A DNA stretch of 62,406 nucleotides, taken from Pseudoflavonifractor capillosus (GTDB lineage Bacteria > Bacillota > Clostridia > Oscillospirales > Oscillospiraceae). Below, piece by piece: positions 17,294-25,638 of the stretch. Position 1 is the stretch's first letter, and the number at the start of each line of letters is the position of its first letter. A program made the position numbers and the translations under genes. The notes beneath the pieces were generated by a model, which saw only the letters and a list, made by a program, of their open reading frames with translations, had not been told where the DNA came from and ran no database searches. Where the stretch lies: contig NZ_JACJJE010000017.1 of the NCBI RefSeq assembly GCF_016899775.1, positions 1 through 62,406 of the forward strand. The letters run 5' to 3'.

Positions 17294-18787
17294 TCAAAAC
17301 AGGGCGATTCCCTGCTGGAGCAGCTCCCAGACCGGGCCGAAGGCGGTCCCCAGGAACACGTTGCCCGCCAGCAGGACCACCAGGGTCCCCTTCCCCGGCT
17401 TGTCGCTCCAGTCCCACACCAGGGGCTGCTCCTCCCCCGCCCGCTTCCGGCCCCAGATGGCCAGGATGGCGGGGATGTAGTACATGGCGTTGAGCACGGA
17501 GCTGGCCGCCAGCCCGAACAGGGCGGGGAAGGTCTGCCAGTCGGCCTCCAGGGCGGCCCCGGCGATGCAGTATTTGGCGGAAAAGCCCGCCAGCAGGGGC
17601 AGGCCGCACAGGGAGAGCCCTCCCACGGTAAAGGCCAGCCCCCCCAGAGGGGCCAGCCGGGCCGCACCCCGCAGCTCCCCCCAGTAGTGGCCGCCGGAGG
17701 CCCGGATCATCTCCCCAGCCCCCAGGAAAATCATGGACTTGGTCATGGCGTGGGCCAGAATCTGATAGCAGGCGGCGATCAGCCCCTCCGTGCTCCCCAG
17801 CCCTAAGGCCAGGAAGATGTAGGAGATCTGGGCGGAGGAGGAGTAGGCGATCATCCGCTTGACCTCCTCCTGCCGCAGGGCAGCCACCGAGGCGAACAGC
17901 ATTCCCGCCAGTCCCAACAAAAACAGCAGGTCGTCCATGCAGATGCTCACCAGCAGGGCCGGGCTGAACACCCGCAGGACCAGCTTTAAAATAATCACCA
18001 GATAGCCCTTGAGCACCAGGCCGGACAGAATGGCGCTGGAGGCGGTGAAGGTGCTGGCGTGGGCGTCAGGCAGCCAGGCGTGGAAGGGGAACTGGGCGCT
18101 CTTGATGGACAGGCCCAGGGTCATCAGCAGAGCGGAGACCACCAGAGGGATGAAGTAGGTCCGGCTCTCCGCCAGGGCGGCCACCGCACCCTCCAGGCTG
18201 TCAAAGAGCAGGTGCCCGGTGATGCTGTACAAGATAGAGATTCCCAGCAGAATAAGTCCGGACCCCAGACAGCTGAACATCAGGTACCGGATGGCTGAGA
18301 GGATGGAGCGGCCGCTCTCCCGGGCGGCCACGGCGATGCAGGCGGTCACCGCCGCGATCTCTACAAAGACGTAGGCGGTAAACAGATCGTCGGTGTACAC
18401 CATGGCCAGCAGCGCCCCGTACAGCAGCTGCATGAGCAGGCAGTACCACCCCAGCTGGTCGGAGCGCAGAGACTCCTTCAATTCCTGGGCCCCACCGGTG
18501 AGGGAGAGCACCATCACCAGGCTGAAGGTCAGGGCCAGCGCCGCCTCCAGGGGGCCGGCCCGGAGCATATTTCCCCATGGGGCGGGAAAGTGGCCCATCT
18601 GAAAGGTGAAGCTCTCCCCGGCCAGGCTCAGCTCCGCCAGAAGATAGGCCGAAGCCGCCGCCGCGGCCAGCTGCACCCCCCGGACCAGATCCAGGGCGCG
18701 GCTCCCGCTGCGGAGCAGGGGGACCAGGATGGCGCTGACCATGGCCAGAAGAATGCTGAGAAACGGGATATTATAGGACAAGGACAA
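17294..18787 (-). CDS. mnhD: Na+/H+ antiporter subunit D
   Basis: 497 residues, polytopic. It has YVFVEIAAVTACIAV (Glu) and LSIKSAQFPFHAWLPDAHA (Lys), then STFTASSAILSGLVLKG, close to canonical MrpD. It lies directly after the mnhC gene, the standard C-D order, which makes it the best candidate for the true MnhD of the four antiporter-like proteins here. Confidence 0.85.
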   Translation of the reverse strand: MSLSYNIPFLSILLAMVSAILVPLLRSGSRALDLVRGVQLAAAAASAYLLAELSLAGESFTFQMGHFPAPWGNMLRAGPLEAALALTFSLVMVLSLTGGAQELKESLRSDQLGWYCLLMQLLYGALLAMVYTDDLFTAYVFVEIAAVTACIAVAARESGRSILSAIRYLMFSCLGSGLILLGISILYSITGHLLFDSLEGAVAALAESRTYFIPLVVSALLMTLGLSIKSAQFPFHAWLPDAHASTFTASSAILSGLVLKGYLVIILKLVLRVFSPALLVSICMDDLLFLLGLAGMLFASVAALRQEEVKRMIAYSSSAQISYIFLALGLGSTEGLIAACYQILAHAMTKSMIFLGAGEMIRASGGHYWGELRGAARLAPLGGLAFTVGGLSLCGLPLLAGFSAKYCIAGAALEADWQTFPALFGLAASSVLNAMYYIPAILAIWGRKRAGEEQPLVWDWSDKPGKGTLVVLLAGNVFLGTAFGPVWELLQQGIALF

Positions 18788-18818
18788 CGGCTTTTCCCCC
18801 CTCTCCTTGCAACAGGTC

Positions 18819-19202
18819 TCAGTGACCGCTCTTTTCCTCGCCCTCCCGGGCCAGCATGAGGATCACGTCCAGATTCAAACTGTGGTACTTCCGGTACAGG
18901 CGGTGGGTGAGGGCCAGAAACAGGGCCGTGGTGCTCACCGCCACCACGATGCCCGTGAGCACCAGCCCGCCGGGCACCGGGTTAATGTAGGCCTCCGCCG
19001 CCGATCCCGGCTCCACCATGGGGGCCTTCCCCCCGTCCACATAGCCCATGGCCGCCAGGAACAGGAAGACCGCCGTATCCATCAGGTTCATGCCGATAAT
19101 CTTTTTGATGAGATTGGGGTGCAGGAACAGGGTGACGAAGCCGATGCTGAACAGCACCACCGCCGCCACGTAGTACCGCTGCTGCAGCAGCGTCTCTATC
19201 AT
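18819..19202 (-). CDS. mnhC: Na+/H+ antiporter subunit C (NuoK-like)
   Basis: 127 residues with three membrane segments; NLIKKIIGMNLMDTAVFLFL and GLVLTGIVVAVSTTALFLAL are typical of MnhC/MrpC. It starts 4 nt inside the end of the upstream mnhB-like gene, so translation is coupled. Confidence 0.88.
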   Translation of the reverse strand: MIETLLQQRYYVAAVVLFSIGFVTLFLHPNLIKKIIGMNLMDTAVFLFLAAMGYVDGGKAPMVEPGSAAEAYINPVPGGLVLTGIVVAVSTTALFLALTHRLYRKYHSLNLDVILMLAREGEEKSGH

Positions 19203-20227
19203 TCCGTCTCCTCCTCTCCCGACAAAAACAGGGTATAAAAGGTGTACATGGTACAGGCTACGATGATCCCCACGCAGATGTTCAGGGGCAGGATCAACCC
19301 GCCGCTGAGCAGCTCCCCCGGCGTCCCCTTGGGTACGTCCCAGCCCACATGGTTACCCCCGGTGAAGAAGGAGTACCCCTTCATCACCCCATAGGCCAGC
19401 AGGCAGACCGCCGTCAGAACCGTGGTCCGGCGGCTGGGCAGCAGCTGCTCCATCCGCTCCTCCCCCAGCACCAGGGAGGCCAGGATCAATCCGGCCCCCA
19501 GCACCGCGCCCCCGGAGAAGCCTCCCCCGGGGCTCAGGTGTCCGTTGAGCACCACATAGATTCCAAAGAGGAGGATCACCGGCAGCAGGGACCGCCCCAG
19601 CAGGCTGGTGAGCTGGTCGGGCCCCCGGAAGGTGCGCAGATGCCGTCTGGGGCTGTTCAGCAGCAGAATGGTGCTGGAGGCCGCGGCAAAGAGCACCGCC
19701 GACTCCCCGAAGGTGTCGAAGGCCCGGTAGTCCAGAATCATTCCGGTGACCGCGTTCACCGCCCCGGTCTCCTCCGCCCCCCGCTCCAGGTAGCGCTCCG
19801 ACACCTCATTGAGGGCGGGGGCGGACGGGTCGCCGAAGGCGGGCAGCTCCAGGGCCACCACCAGAAAGACCGCCGCCAGCACCAGCGTCACCGCCGCGCT
19901 GAGGGCCCAGTACAGTTTGATCTGCTTTTTCAGCCGGCCGGGGCGGTGTCTGAGGGGCTCCTGCCCCGTCAGATCCGGCGGGACCGGGTCCGGGCTGTGG
20001 GGCGCCGGGGCGGTGTCCGGGATCAGCCCCTTGGCCCTCCGTTCCTTCCAGCGCATGAGGCGGTAGGCCCCGAAGTCCATCTCCCCGTGGGCATCCATGT
20101 ACTCCAGATACTCCTGGAACTCCTGCCGGGCCGGGTCCTCGGGCCCCTCGGGGCCGTCGGCCTCCTCCCCGCCGGCCCAGCGGAGAAAGCGCTCATACAA
20201 GCTCTCTCTGGTGGGATCAGTCTTCAT
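19199..20227 (-). CDS. mnhB: MbhE-MnhB fusion subunit with soluble N-terminal extension
   Basis: 342 residues. Residues 1-~105 are hydrophilic and acidic with no counterpart I recognise; ~107-200 resembles MbhE (a span, then TGMILDYRAFDTFGESAVLF); ~205-335 is the MnhB domain (NGHLSPGGGFSGGAVLGAG). In Bacillus the MbhE part is joined to MrpA instead. The order MbhD, MbhE/MnhB, MnhC follows archaeal Mbh and group-2 Mrp operons. Overlaps with both neighbours show coupling. The N-terminal extension may contact a soluble partner; that is a guess. Confidence 0.82.
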   Translation of the reverse strand: MKTDPTRESLYERFLRWAGGEEADGPEGPEDPARQEFQEYLEYMDAHGEMDFGAYRLMRWKERRAKGLIPDTAPAPHSPDPVPPDLTGQEPLRHRPGRLKKQIKLYWALSAAVTLVLAAVFLVVALELPAFGDPSAPALNEVSERYLERGAEETGAVNAVTGMILDYRAFDTFGESAVLFAAASSTILLLNSPRRHLRTFRGPDQLTSLLGRSLLPVILLFGIYVVLNGHLSPGGGFSGGAVLGAGLILASLVLGEERMEQLLPSRRTTVLTAVCLLAYGVMKGYSFFTGGNHVGWDVPKGTPGELLSGGLILPLNICVGIIVACTMYTFYTLFLSGEEETE

Positions 20228-20477
20228 CCCGCTCCATCCCCTTCAATCCGTTGATCTTCCGCAGGGTGAGGAAAAACAGCAGGGTGGTCACCCCGGCCCC
20301 CACCGCCGCCTCGGTCACCGCCAGGTCGGGGGACTCCAGCAGAAACCACAATAGGGACATCACCGCCGAATAGGCCATAAAAATGATCACCGACGACACC
20401 AGCCGCCTGCACAGGATGGCGGCGACGGCGCAGAAGATCAAAAAGGCCAGCAGCAGCACCTCCAGCAAAACCGTCAC
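20217..20477 (-). CDS. MbhD-like subunit (DUF4040)
   Basis: 86 residues from a GTG start that overlaps the mnhG stop (GTGA). Three membrane segments and the phrase SPDLAVTEAAVGAGVTTLLF mark the MbhD/DUF4040 family, which corresponds to the C-terminal part of MrpA and to NuoJ of complex I. The protein is separate here, unlike in Bacillus. Longer in-frame starts exist but lie inside mnhG and lack a ribosome site. Confidence 0.82.
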   Translation of the reverse strand: MTVLLEVLLLAFLIFCAVAAILCRRLVSSVIIFMAYSAVMSLLWFLLESPDLAVTEAAVGAGVTTLLFFLTLRKINGLKGMERDED

Positions 20478-20803
20478 AGCTCCTGTTCCCCCTCTCCCGG
20501 CAGCTGGTCCGGGTCCAGCTCCAGCCCGGTCAGCACCTCCATGCGGGCAATCAGGTGGGCGGCCACCGGGTTTACCGTCCACAAAATCACCGCCGCCAGA
20601 ATCAGCTTGGCGGAGTGGACCGTGAACCCGCACAGCACCAGCAGTCCCGCCGTAATCAGAAACAGCCCCAGGGTGTCGGCCAGGGCGCTGGCCTGGAGCA
20701 GGTCCAGGGTCCGCCGGAAGCGGAACAGCCCCACGGCGGCGATCACCACCACCAGCACGCCCAGCGACAGCAGAAGCACTCCAATTCCTGTCCGCAGCGT
20801 CAC
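20474..20803 (-). CDS. mnhG: Na+/H+ antiporter subunit G
   Basis: 109 residues from GTG at 20803, chosen because GGGGGAA lies about 7 nt upstream and the product then matches the family length. FRFRRTLDLLQASALADTLG and ILWTVNPVAAHLIAR are typical of MnhG. It overlaps mnhF upstream and the MbhD-like gene downstream. Confidence 0.85.
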   Translation of the reverse strand: MTLRTGIGVLLLSLGVLVVVIAAVGLFRFRRTLDLLQASALADTLGLFLITAGLLVLCGFTVHSAKLILAAVILWTVNPVAAHLIARMEVLTGLELDPDQLPGEGEQEL

Positions 20804-21105
20804 GACTTCTTCCCCCTTCTCCTCTCCCGGTGGCGGCGCACCGAGATGCGGCTGAGCACCGCCACCGCCAGCAGATTCAGCAGTCCGTACAGGATGGCCA
20901 CGTCCACCAGATAGGACGCGCCCAGCACATAGGACAGGATGCACACCATCAGTACCACCACGGTGCAGATCAAATTGAGGGCCGCCAGCCGGTCGGTGTA
21001 TCGGGGGCCCCGCACCGCCCGGATCAGGCAGAGAAGCATCACCGCCGTGAGGATGCACAGCAGCACAATCAGCACGTCCCGCAGGACCGGCGTACATTCC
21101 GCCAT
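20800..21105 (-). CDS. mnhF: Na+/H+ antiporter subunit F
   Basis: 101 residues from ATG at 21105, which follows GGAGG at 9 nt; upstream in-frame codons run into mnhE. RAVRGPRYTDRLAALNLICT is the conserved MnhF stretch, with three membrane helices and a basic tail. Confidence 0.88.
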   Translation of the reverse strand: MAECTPVLRDVLIVLLCILTAVMLLCLIRAVRGPRYTDRLAALNLICTVVVLMVCILSYVLGASYLVDVAILYGLLNLLAVAVLSRISVRRHRERRRGKKS

Positions 21106-21106
21106 C

Positions 21107-21571
21107 TCACTTCTCCTCCCAACGGCGCAGTTTTTGGACGAAGCCGCACTCCGACAGCCCCGCGGCAAATTCCTGATCCATGGCATAGACGCACAGCCGC
21201 CCGTTTTTCAGAGAGACCGTGATGGTTCCCGGGGTCAGGGTGATGGAGTTGGCCAGCAGCATCTGATGCCCCGGCTCCCCCAGGCCGGACTGGAACCAGG
21301 TGAGCTTGGGCGCCCCCTTCCGCCGTTTTGGGAAGAGAATCCGGCCTATCACCTGGAGGTTGGCCCGCAGAATTTCCCAGGCCAGATAGAGGATATAAAA
21401 AACCGCCCTGGAGAAGCGGTCGATCCGGCCTGCTCCACCCAAGGGCGGCAGCTGTAATAGACGGTAGGATGCCCAGGACAAGACAGCCGAAACTACCATT
21501 CCGGCCGCAACCACCTGCAGATTCAGGCTCCCGTTGAGTACAATCCAAACCAAAAACAGCAACACAAACAA
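21107..21571 (-). CDS. mnhE: Na+/H+ antiporter subunit E
   Basis: 154 residues from a TTG start, GGAGGAG eight nt upstream. MnhE features: two N-terminal helices, YLAWEILRANLQV, then LANSITLTPGTITV and a cytoplasmic tail. It is first of the ten-gene antiporter operon. The TTG start may keep expression low. Confidence 0.88.
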   Translation of the reverse strand: MFVLLFLVWIVLNGSLNLQVVAAGMVVSAVLSWASYRLLQLPPLGGAGRIDRFSRAVFYILYLAWEILRANLQVIGRILFPKRRKGAPKLTWFQSGLGEPGHQMLLANSITLTPGTITVSLKNGRLCVYAMDQEFAAGLSECGFVQKLRRWEEK

Positions 21572-21642
21572 GGGCCTCGCTCCTCCTCCAGGGGGCTCCG
21601 CGCATCAGAGTCCAGAGACGCGGGCCTTTTCTTAACGAAATT

Positions 21643-21671
21643 ATTATATCAGGCGCATTTGTAGAATGCAA
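21643..21671 (-). promoter_or_regulatory. promoter of the Mrp-type operon
   Basis: TTGCAT (21671-21666) and TATAAT (21648-21643) are 17 nt apart, about 70 nt upstream of mnhE. Confidence 0.82.
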
Positions 21672-21756
21672 GTGAAATGCAATTTTTTCATCCCAATGAT
21701 TCTTTTTCTGACTGACAAAAATATTTTGTGGAGGCGCTCTCCGGCCCAATGAAAAG

Positions 21757-21791
21757 CGGACCGCGCCCCCTGCTTTGAGCGGCGCGGTCCG
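21757..21791 (-). terminator. terminator after recN
   Basis: An 11 bp GC stem (CGGACCGCGCC / GGCGCGGTCCG) is followed by CTTTTC on the minus strand, 10 nt past the recN stop. It ends the nusB-recN operon and isolates it from the antiporter promoter. Confidence 0.8.
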
Positions 21792-21800
21792 TGTTTATGA

Positions 21801-23486
21801 TTATGTCTGTTTCTGCTGCTCCGCCTGGCGCAGCAGCTCCTCGGCGCTCTCCAGCAGGGAGGGCGTGATGGAGGCCCCTCCGATGAGGCGGGCCAGCTCC
21901 TCCCGCCGCTGGGAGCGGTCCAGCCGCTCCAGCCGGGTGTAGGTGCGCCCCTCCCGCTCCCCCTTCTGGACGGAGAAGTGGGTGTCCGCCATGGCGGCGA
22001 TCTGGGGCAGGTGGGTGACGCACAGCACCTGCTTGCCCCGGGCCACCTGGGCCATCTTCTCGGCCACCTTCTGGGCGGCCCGGCCGGACACGCCGGTGTC
22101 CACCTCGTCAAAGACCAGGGTGCCGATCTGGTCCCCCTCGGCCAGCACATTTTTCAGGGCCAGCATGATCCGGGCCAGCTCGCCGCCGGAGGCCACCTTC
22201 TGGATGGGCTTCAGGGCCTCCCCCAGGTTGGCGGACATGAGGAACTGCACCTCGTCCAGGCCGGTCTCGTCCATCCCGGCCTCGCCTCCCTTGGGGGTGA
22301 ACTCCGTCTGGAACTGGACCTTGGGCATGTCCAGCTGGCGCAGCTCCTCCTGGACCCGCGCCTGGAGGGCCCCGGCGGCCTCCCGCCGGGCCTGGGACAG
22401 GACCTCGCCCCGGCGCGCGGCCTCCTTTTGGGCCTTCTTTAAATCCTTCTCCAGCCGGGCCAGGGTGTCGTCGGCGTACTGGATCTGGTCCAGCTCCTTC
22501 CGGCACCGGTCCAGATAGGAGAGCATGTCCTCCACTGTGGGGCCGTACTTCTTCCGCAGGCGGTAGAGCAGGTCCAGCCGCTCCTCCACCTGATCCAGCT
22601 CCCCGGGGGAGAAGTCGAAGGAGCGGCTCAGATCCCGCAGGGTGTCCGCCGCGTCGTCGGCGGCGCACCGCAGGGCGGTGAGCTTTTCGGACAGCTCAGA
22701 GAGCTCCGGGCTGATGGAGGACACCCCCTGGACCTCCCCCTCCGCCTGGGCAATGAGGGAGCAGGCCCCGTCCCGGTCCTCGTCCCCGGACAGGGCAAAC
22801 TCCGCACTCTGGACCGCCTCCATGAGCCTGCCCGCGCTGCGCAGCAGGGTCCGCCGGGCGGAGAGCTCCTCGTCCTCCCCGGCCTTCAGCTGTGCCCGCT
22901 CCAGCTCCTGAATCTGATAGTTCAGGGTGTCCACCCGGCGGGAGCGCTCCGCCTCGTCCATCTGGAGCTTGTCCATCTCCCGGCGGATGCCGTGCCACTT
23001 GCGGTAGGCCTCCTGGTAGGACTCCAGCAGCGGCTGGCACCCGCCGAACTGGTCCAGATAGCCCAGGTGACTGGCCGGGTCCAGAAGCTGCTGGCCGTCA
23101 TGCTGGCCGTGGATGTTCAGCAGCTGCCGCCCCAGCTCCCGCAGCTGGGCCACCGTCACCAGCTTTCCGTCGATGCGGCACACGTTCCGGCCGTCCCCCT
23201 GGAGCTCCCGCTGGAGGAGCAGCTCCTCCTCCCCGGTGGGGAAGCCGTTCTCCTCCAGCCAGGGCAGGGGGGGCACCTGGGTGAACACCGCCGTCACCAG
23301 GGCGGACTTGGCCCCGGTGCGGATGAGTTCCCGGCTGGTGCGCTCCCCCAGCACTGCGCCGATGGAGTCGATGACGATGGATTTGCCCGCCCCCGTCTCG
23401 CCGGTGAGCACGTTGAAGCCCGGCTCGAACCGGATGTCCGCCGACTGAATGAGGGCGATATTTTCAATGTGAAGCAGGGAAAGCAA
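21801..23486 (-). CDS. recN: DNA repair protein RecN
   Basis: 561 residues, normal family length. RecN is an SMC-like ATPase that acts early at double-strand breaks. It has Walker A GETGAGKS (~30), GQHDGQQLLD (~127), a central coiled-coil, and a C-terminal ABC half with GEALKPIQKVASGGELARIM and VFDEVDTGVSGRAAQKV. Last gene of its operon, 25 bp after argR. Confidence 0.95.
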   Translation of the reverse strand: MLSLLHIENIALIQSADIRFEPGFNVLTGETGAGKSIVIDSIGAVLGERTSRELIRTGAKSALVTAVFTQVPPLPWLEENGFPTGEEELLLQRELQGDGRNVCRIDGKLVTVAQLRELGRQLLNIHGQHDGQQLLDPASHLGYLDQFGGCQPLLESYQEAYRKWHGIRREMDKLQMDEAERSRRVDTLNYQIQELERAQLKAGEDEELSARRTLLRSAGRLMEAVQSAEFALSGDEDRDGACSLIAQAEGEVQGVSSISPELSELSEKLTALRCAADDAADTLRDLSRSFDFSPGELDQVEERLDLLYRLRKKYGPTVEDMLSYLDRCRKELDQIQYADDTLARLEKDLKKAQKEAARRGEVLSQARREAAGALQARVQEELRQLDMPKVQFQTEFTPKGGEAGMDETGLDEVQFLMSANLGEALKPIQKVASGGELARIMLALKNVLAEGDQIGTLVFDEVDTGVSGRAAQKVAEKMAQVARGKQVLCVTHLPQIAAMADTHFSVQKGEREGRTYTRLERLDRSQRREELARLIGGASITPSLLESAEELLRQAEQQKQT

Positions 23487-23510
23487 AGCTGTACTCCTCC
23501 TCTCTCCCGG

Positions 23511-23960
23511 TCACTTCAGAAGCTTGTGGACCTCCTGGTTGAAGCGCTCCGCCGCGTCGTTGTCCCGCATGATGAGGATGCCCGTGTCGTCTCCGGCCAG
23601 GCTGCCCACCATGCCGGGGATCTCCATGCTGTCCAGGGCGGAGCAGGCCGCCGAGGCCAGTCCGGGCATGGTCCGCACCACCACGATGTTCTGGGCCCGG
23701 TCCACCGAGGTGACGCCCTCCTTGAAGATGTTCCGCAGCCGGGCGTCCGAGTCGGCCAGCCCCTTCCGCTCAGAGGAGGCGTAGCGGTAGCCGCCGCCGG
23801 AGAGCTCCTTCACCAGCCGCAGCTCCTTAATGTCCCGGGAAATGGTGGCCTGGGTGGCGGAAAAGCCCCGGGCCTTCAGCTCGTCCAGCAGCTGCTCCTG
23901 GGTCTCCACATCCACCGCCTGAATGATGTTTAAGATCTCCGCTTGACGCGCGCGCTTCAT
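23511..23960 (-). CDS. argR: arginine repressor ArgR
   Basis: 149 residues. The N-terminal winged helix (LLDELKARGFSATQATISRD) binds DNA; the C-terminal domain (MPGLASAACSALDSM, then GSLAGDDTGILIMRD) binds arginine and forms hexamers. It is a complete ArgR/AhrC that controls arginine synthesis and breakdown. It overlaps nadK by 4 nt. Confidence 0.95.
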   Translation of the reverse strand: MKRARQAEILNIIQAVDVETQEQLLDELKARGFSATQATISRDIKELRLVKELSGGGYRYASSERKGLADSDARLRNIFKEGVTSVDRAQNIVVVRTMPGLASAACSALDSMEIPGMVGSLAGDDTGILIMRDNDAAERFNQEVHKLLK

Positions 23961-24829
23961 GGGGTGTATCCTCCTAACTTCTGGTTGATGATCTCATAAA
24001 AGCTCCGGCCGGACAGCTGCACCAGCTGGGTCTTGTACTGGGACCGGGTGATCTCTACCCGCTCACCGCCTGTCAAGCGGATCGCCTTGCCGCCATCCAC
24101 CGACAGATACAGGTGCTTCCGGTTCCCTCGGGGCAGCTGCACCACCACCCGGCGGTTCGGTTCCAGCACCAGAGCCCGGGCGGCCAGCTGGTGGGCGCAC
24201 ACCGGCGTGACGATCAGACACTGGGAGGAGGGCTCCACAATGGGCCCCCCCGCCGACATGGAGTAGGCGGTGGAGCCGGTGGGGGTGGCCACGATCACCC
24301 CATCCCCCATGATCCGCTGGACCAGGGTCTGGTCGGCCCAGACCTCCACCTCGGCCACCCGGGCCATGGACCCCTTGGAGAACACCGCGTCGTTGAGGGC
24401 CAGGTCCTGGCTCACCGGCCGCCCGCCCCGGAACACCCGCACGTCCAGCATCATCCGCTCCTCGGTGACGAAGTGCCCCTGAGCCAGGGGGACCAGCAGG
24501 GAGAGCTCAGTGCGCTCCAGCTCGGCCATAAAGCCCACGCTGCCCATGTTCACCCCCAGGATGGGCACCCCGTGGAGGGTGGCGTCCCGGGCGGCGTGGA
24601 GGATGGTCCCGTCCCCGCCGAAGCAAACCAACAGGTCAGCCCGGGGCAGCTCCTCCTCCAGCTGGTGGAGGGAGAGGTTCCGGGGCAGGTCCAGCCGGTC
24701 CCCCTTTTTGGGAACGAAGGGGAGGCACAGCACTGTCTCCGCCCCCGCCTTCCGCAAAATCCGGTCGGCCTCCAGGGCGGTGCGCAGGCCCTTGTCCCGG
24801 TATGGATTGGAGCTTAAAATGATCCTCAT
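23957..24829 (-). CDS. nadK: NAD kinase
   Basis: 290 residues. NadK phosphorylates NAD to NADP, the pool used by the NfnAB complex in this window. LVCFGGDGTILHAARDA carries the GGDG motif (~70); NDAVFSKG and the TPTGSTAYSMSAGGP loop (~180) are intact. It overlaps tlyA and argR by 4 nt each. Confidence 0.95.
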   Translation of the reverse strand: MRIILSSNPYRDKGLRTALEADRILRKAGAETVLCLPFVPKKGDRLDLPRNLSLHQLEEELPRADLLVCFGGDGTILHAARDATLHGVPILGVNMGSVGFMAELERTELSLLVPLAQGHFVTEERMMLDVRVFRGGRPVSQDLALNDAVFSKGSMARVAEVEVWADQTLVQRIMGDGVIVATPTGSTAYSMSAGGPIVEPSSQCLIVTPVCAHQLAARALVLEPNRRVVVQLPRGNRKHLYLSVDGGKAIRLTGGERVEITRSQYKTQLVQLSGRSFYEIINQKLGGYTP

Positions 24830-25638
24830 GCCCTGTCCCCCTTGTCCAGCTCGTGGGAGGCCTCCACCAGCGCCTTCAGGTCGCCGCCGTAGGCCGGCCC
24901 CGGCTGGGTGGACAGGTAGCCCAGGTACTCAATATTGCCCTCCGGCCCGCGGATAGGGGAAAAGGTAATATCCTTTACAGTAAATCCACCGTGGGCGGCG
25001 TGTTCCAGGAAGTGCTCCAACACCTCCAGGTGGACCGACGCATCCCGGACCACGCCCTTCTTGCCCACCTTGTCCTTTCCGGCCTCGAACTGGGGCTTGA
25101 TGAGACAGACCCCCTCGCCCCCTTCCCTCATCAGGGGGCGCACCGCCGGGAAGATCAGGTTCAGGGAGATGAAGGACACGTCCACCGAAAAGAAGTCCAG
25201 GGGCTCCGGGATCTGCTCCCGGGTGAGGTAGCGGGCGTTGGTGCGCTCCATGCACACCACCTTGGGGTGGGTGCGCAGGCGGTAGTCCAGCTGGTTGTAG
25301 CCCACATCCACCGCATACACCTTCTCCGCCCCGTTCTGGAGCATACAGTCGGTGAAGCCGCCGGTGGAGGCCCCGATGTCGGCGCACACCGCCCCCTCCA
25401 GCCGGATGGGCCACAGCTCCATGGCCTTCTCCAGCTTCAGGCCCCCCCGGCTCACATAGGCCAGGGTCTTGCCCCGGACCTCAATGGCCGCGTCCTCCGC
25501 CACAGGGGCGCCCGCCTTGTCCACCTTCTGTCCGTTCACATAGACCTGTCCCGCCATAATGACGGCCTGGGCCTTCTGGCGGCTCTCCGCGAGCCCCCGC
25601 TCCACCATGGCCACATCCAGCCTCTTTTTACTGCTCAC
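24826..25638 (-). CDS. tlyA: TlyA family rRNA 2'-O-methyltransferase
   Basis: 270 residues from GTG at 25638, overlapping the dxs stop by 11 nt. An N-terminal S4 RNA-binding domain (RLDVAMVERGLAESRQKAQA) precedes an FtsJ-like methyltransferase with DIGASTGGFTDCMLQNGA (SAM site, ~88). In other bacteria TlyA methylates 16S and 23S rRNA; its position next to nadK, argR and recN is standard in Firmicutes. Confidence 0.92.
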   Translation of the reverse strand: MSSKKRLDVAMVERGLAESRQKAQAVIMAGQVYVNGQKVDKAGAPVAEDAAIEVRGKTLAYVSRGGLKLEKAMELWPIRLEGAVCADIGASTGGFTDCMLQNGAEKVYAVDVGYNQLDYRLRTHPKVVCMERTNARYLTREQIPEPLDFFSVDVSFISLNLIFPAVRPLMREGGEGVCLIKPQFEAGKDKVGKKGVVRDASVHLEVLEHFLEHAAHGGFTVKDITFSPIRGPEGNIEYLGYLSTQPGPAYGGDLKALVEASHELDKGDRA

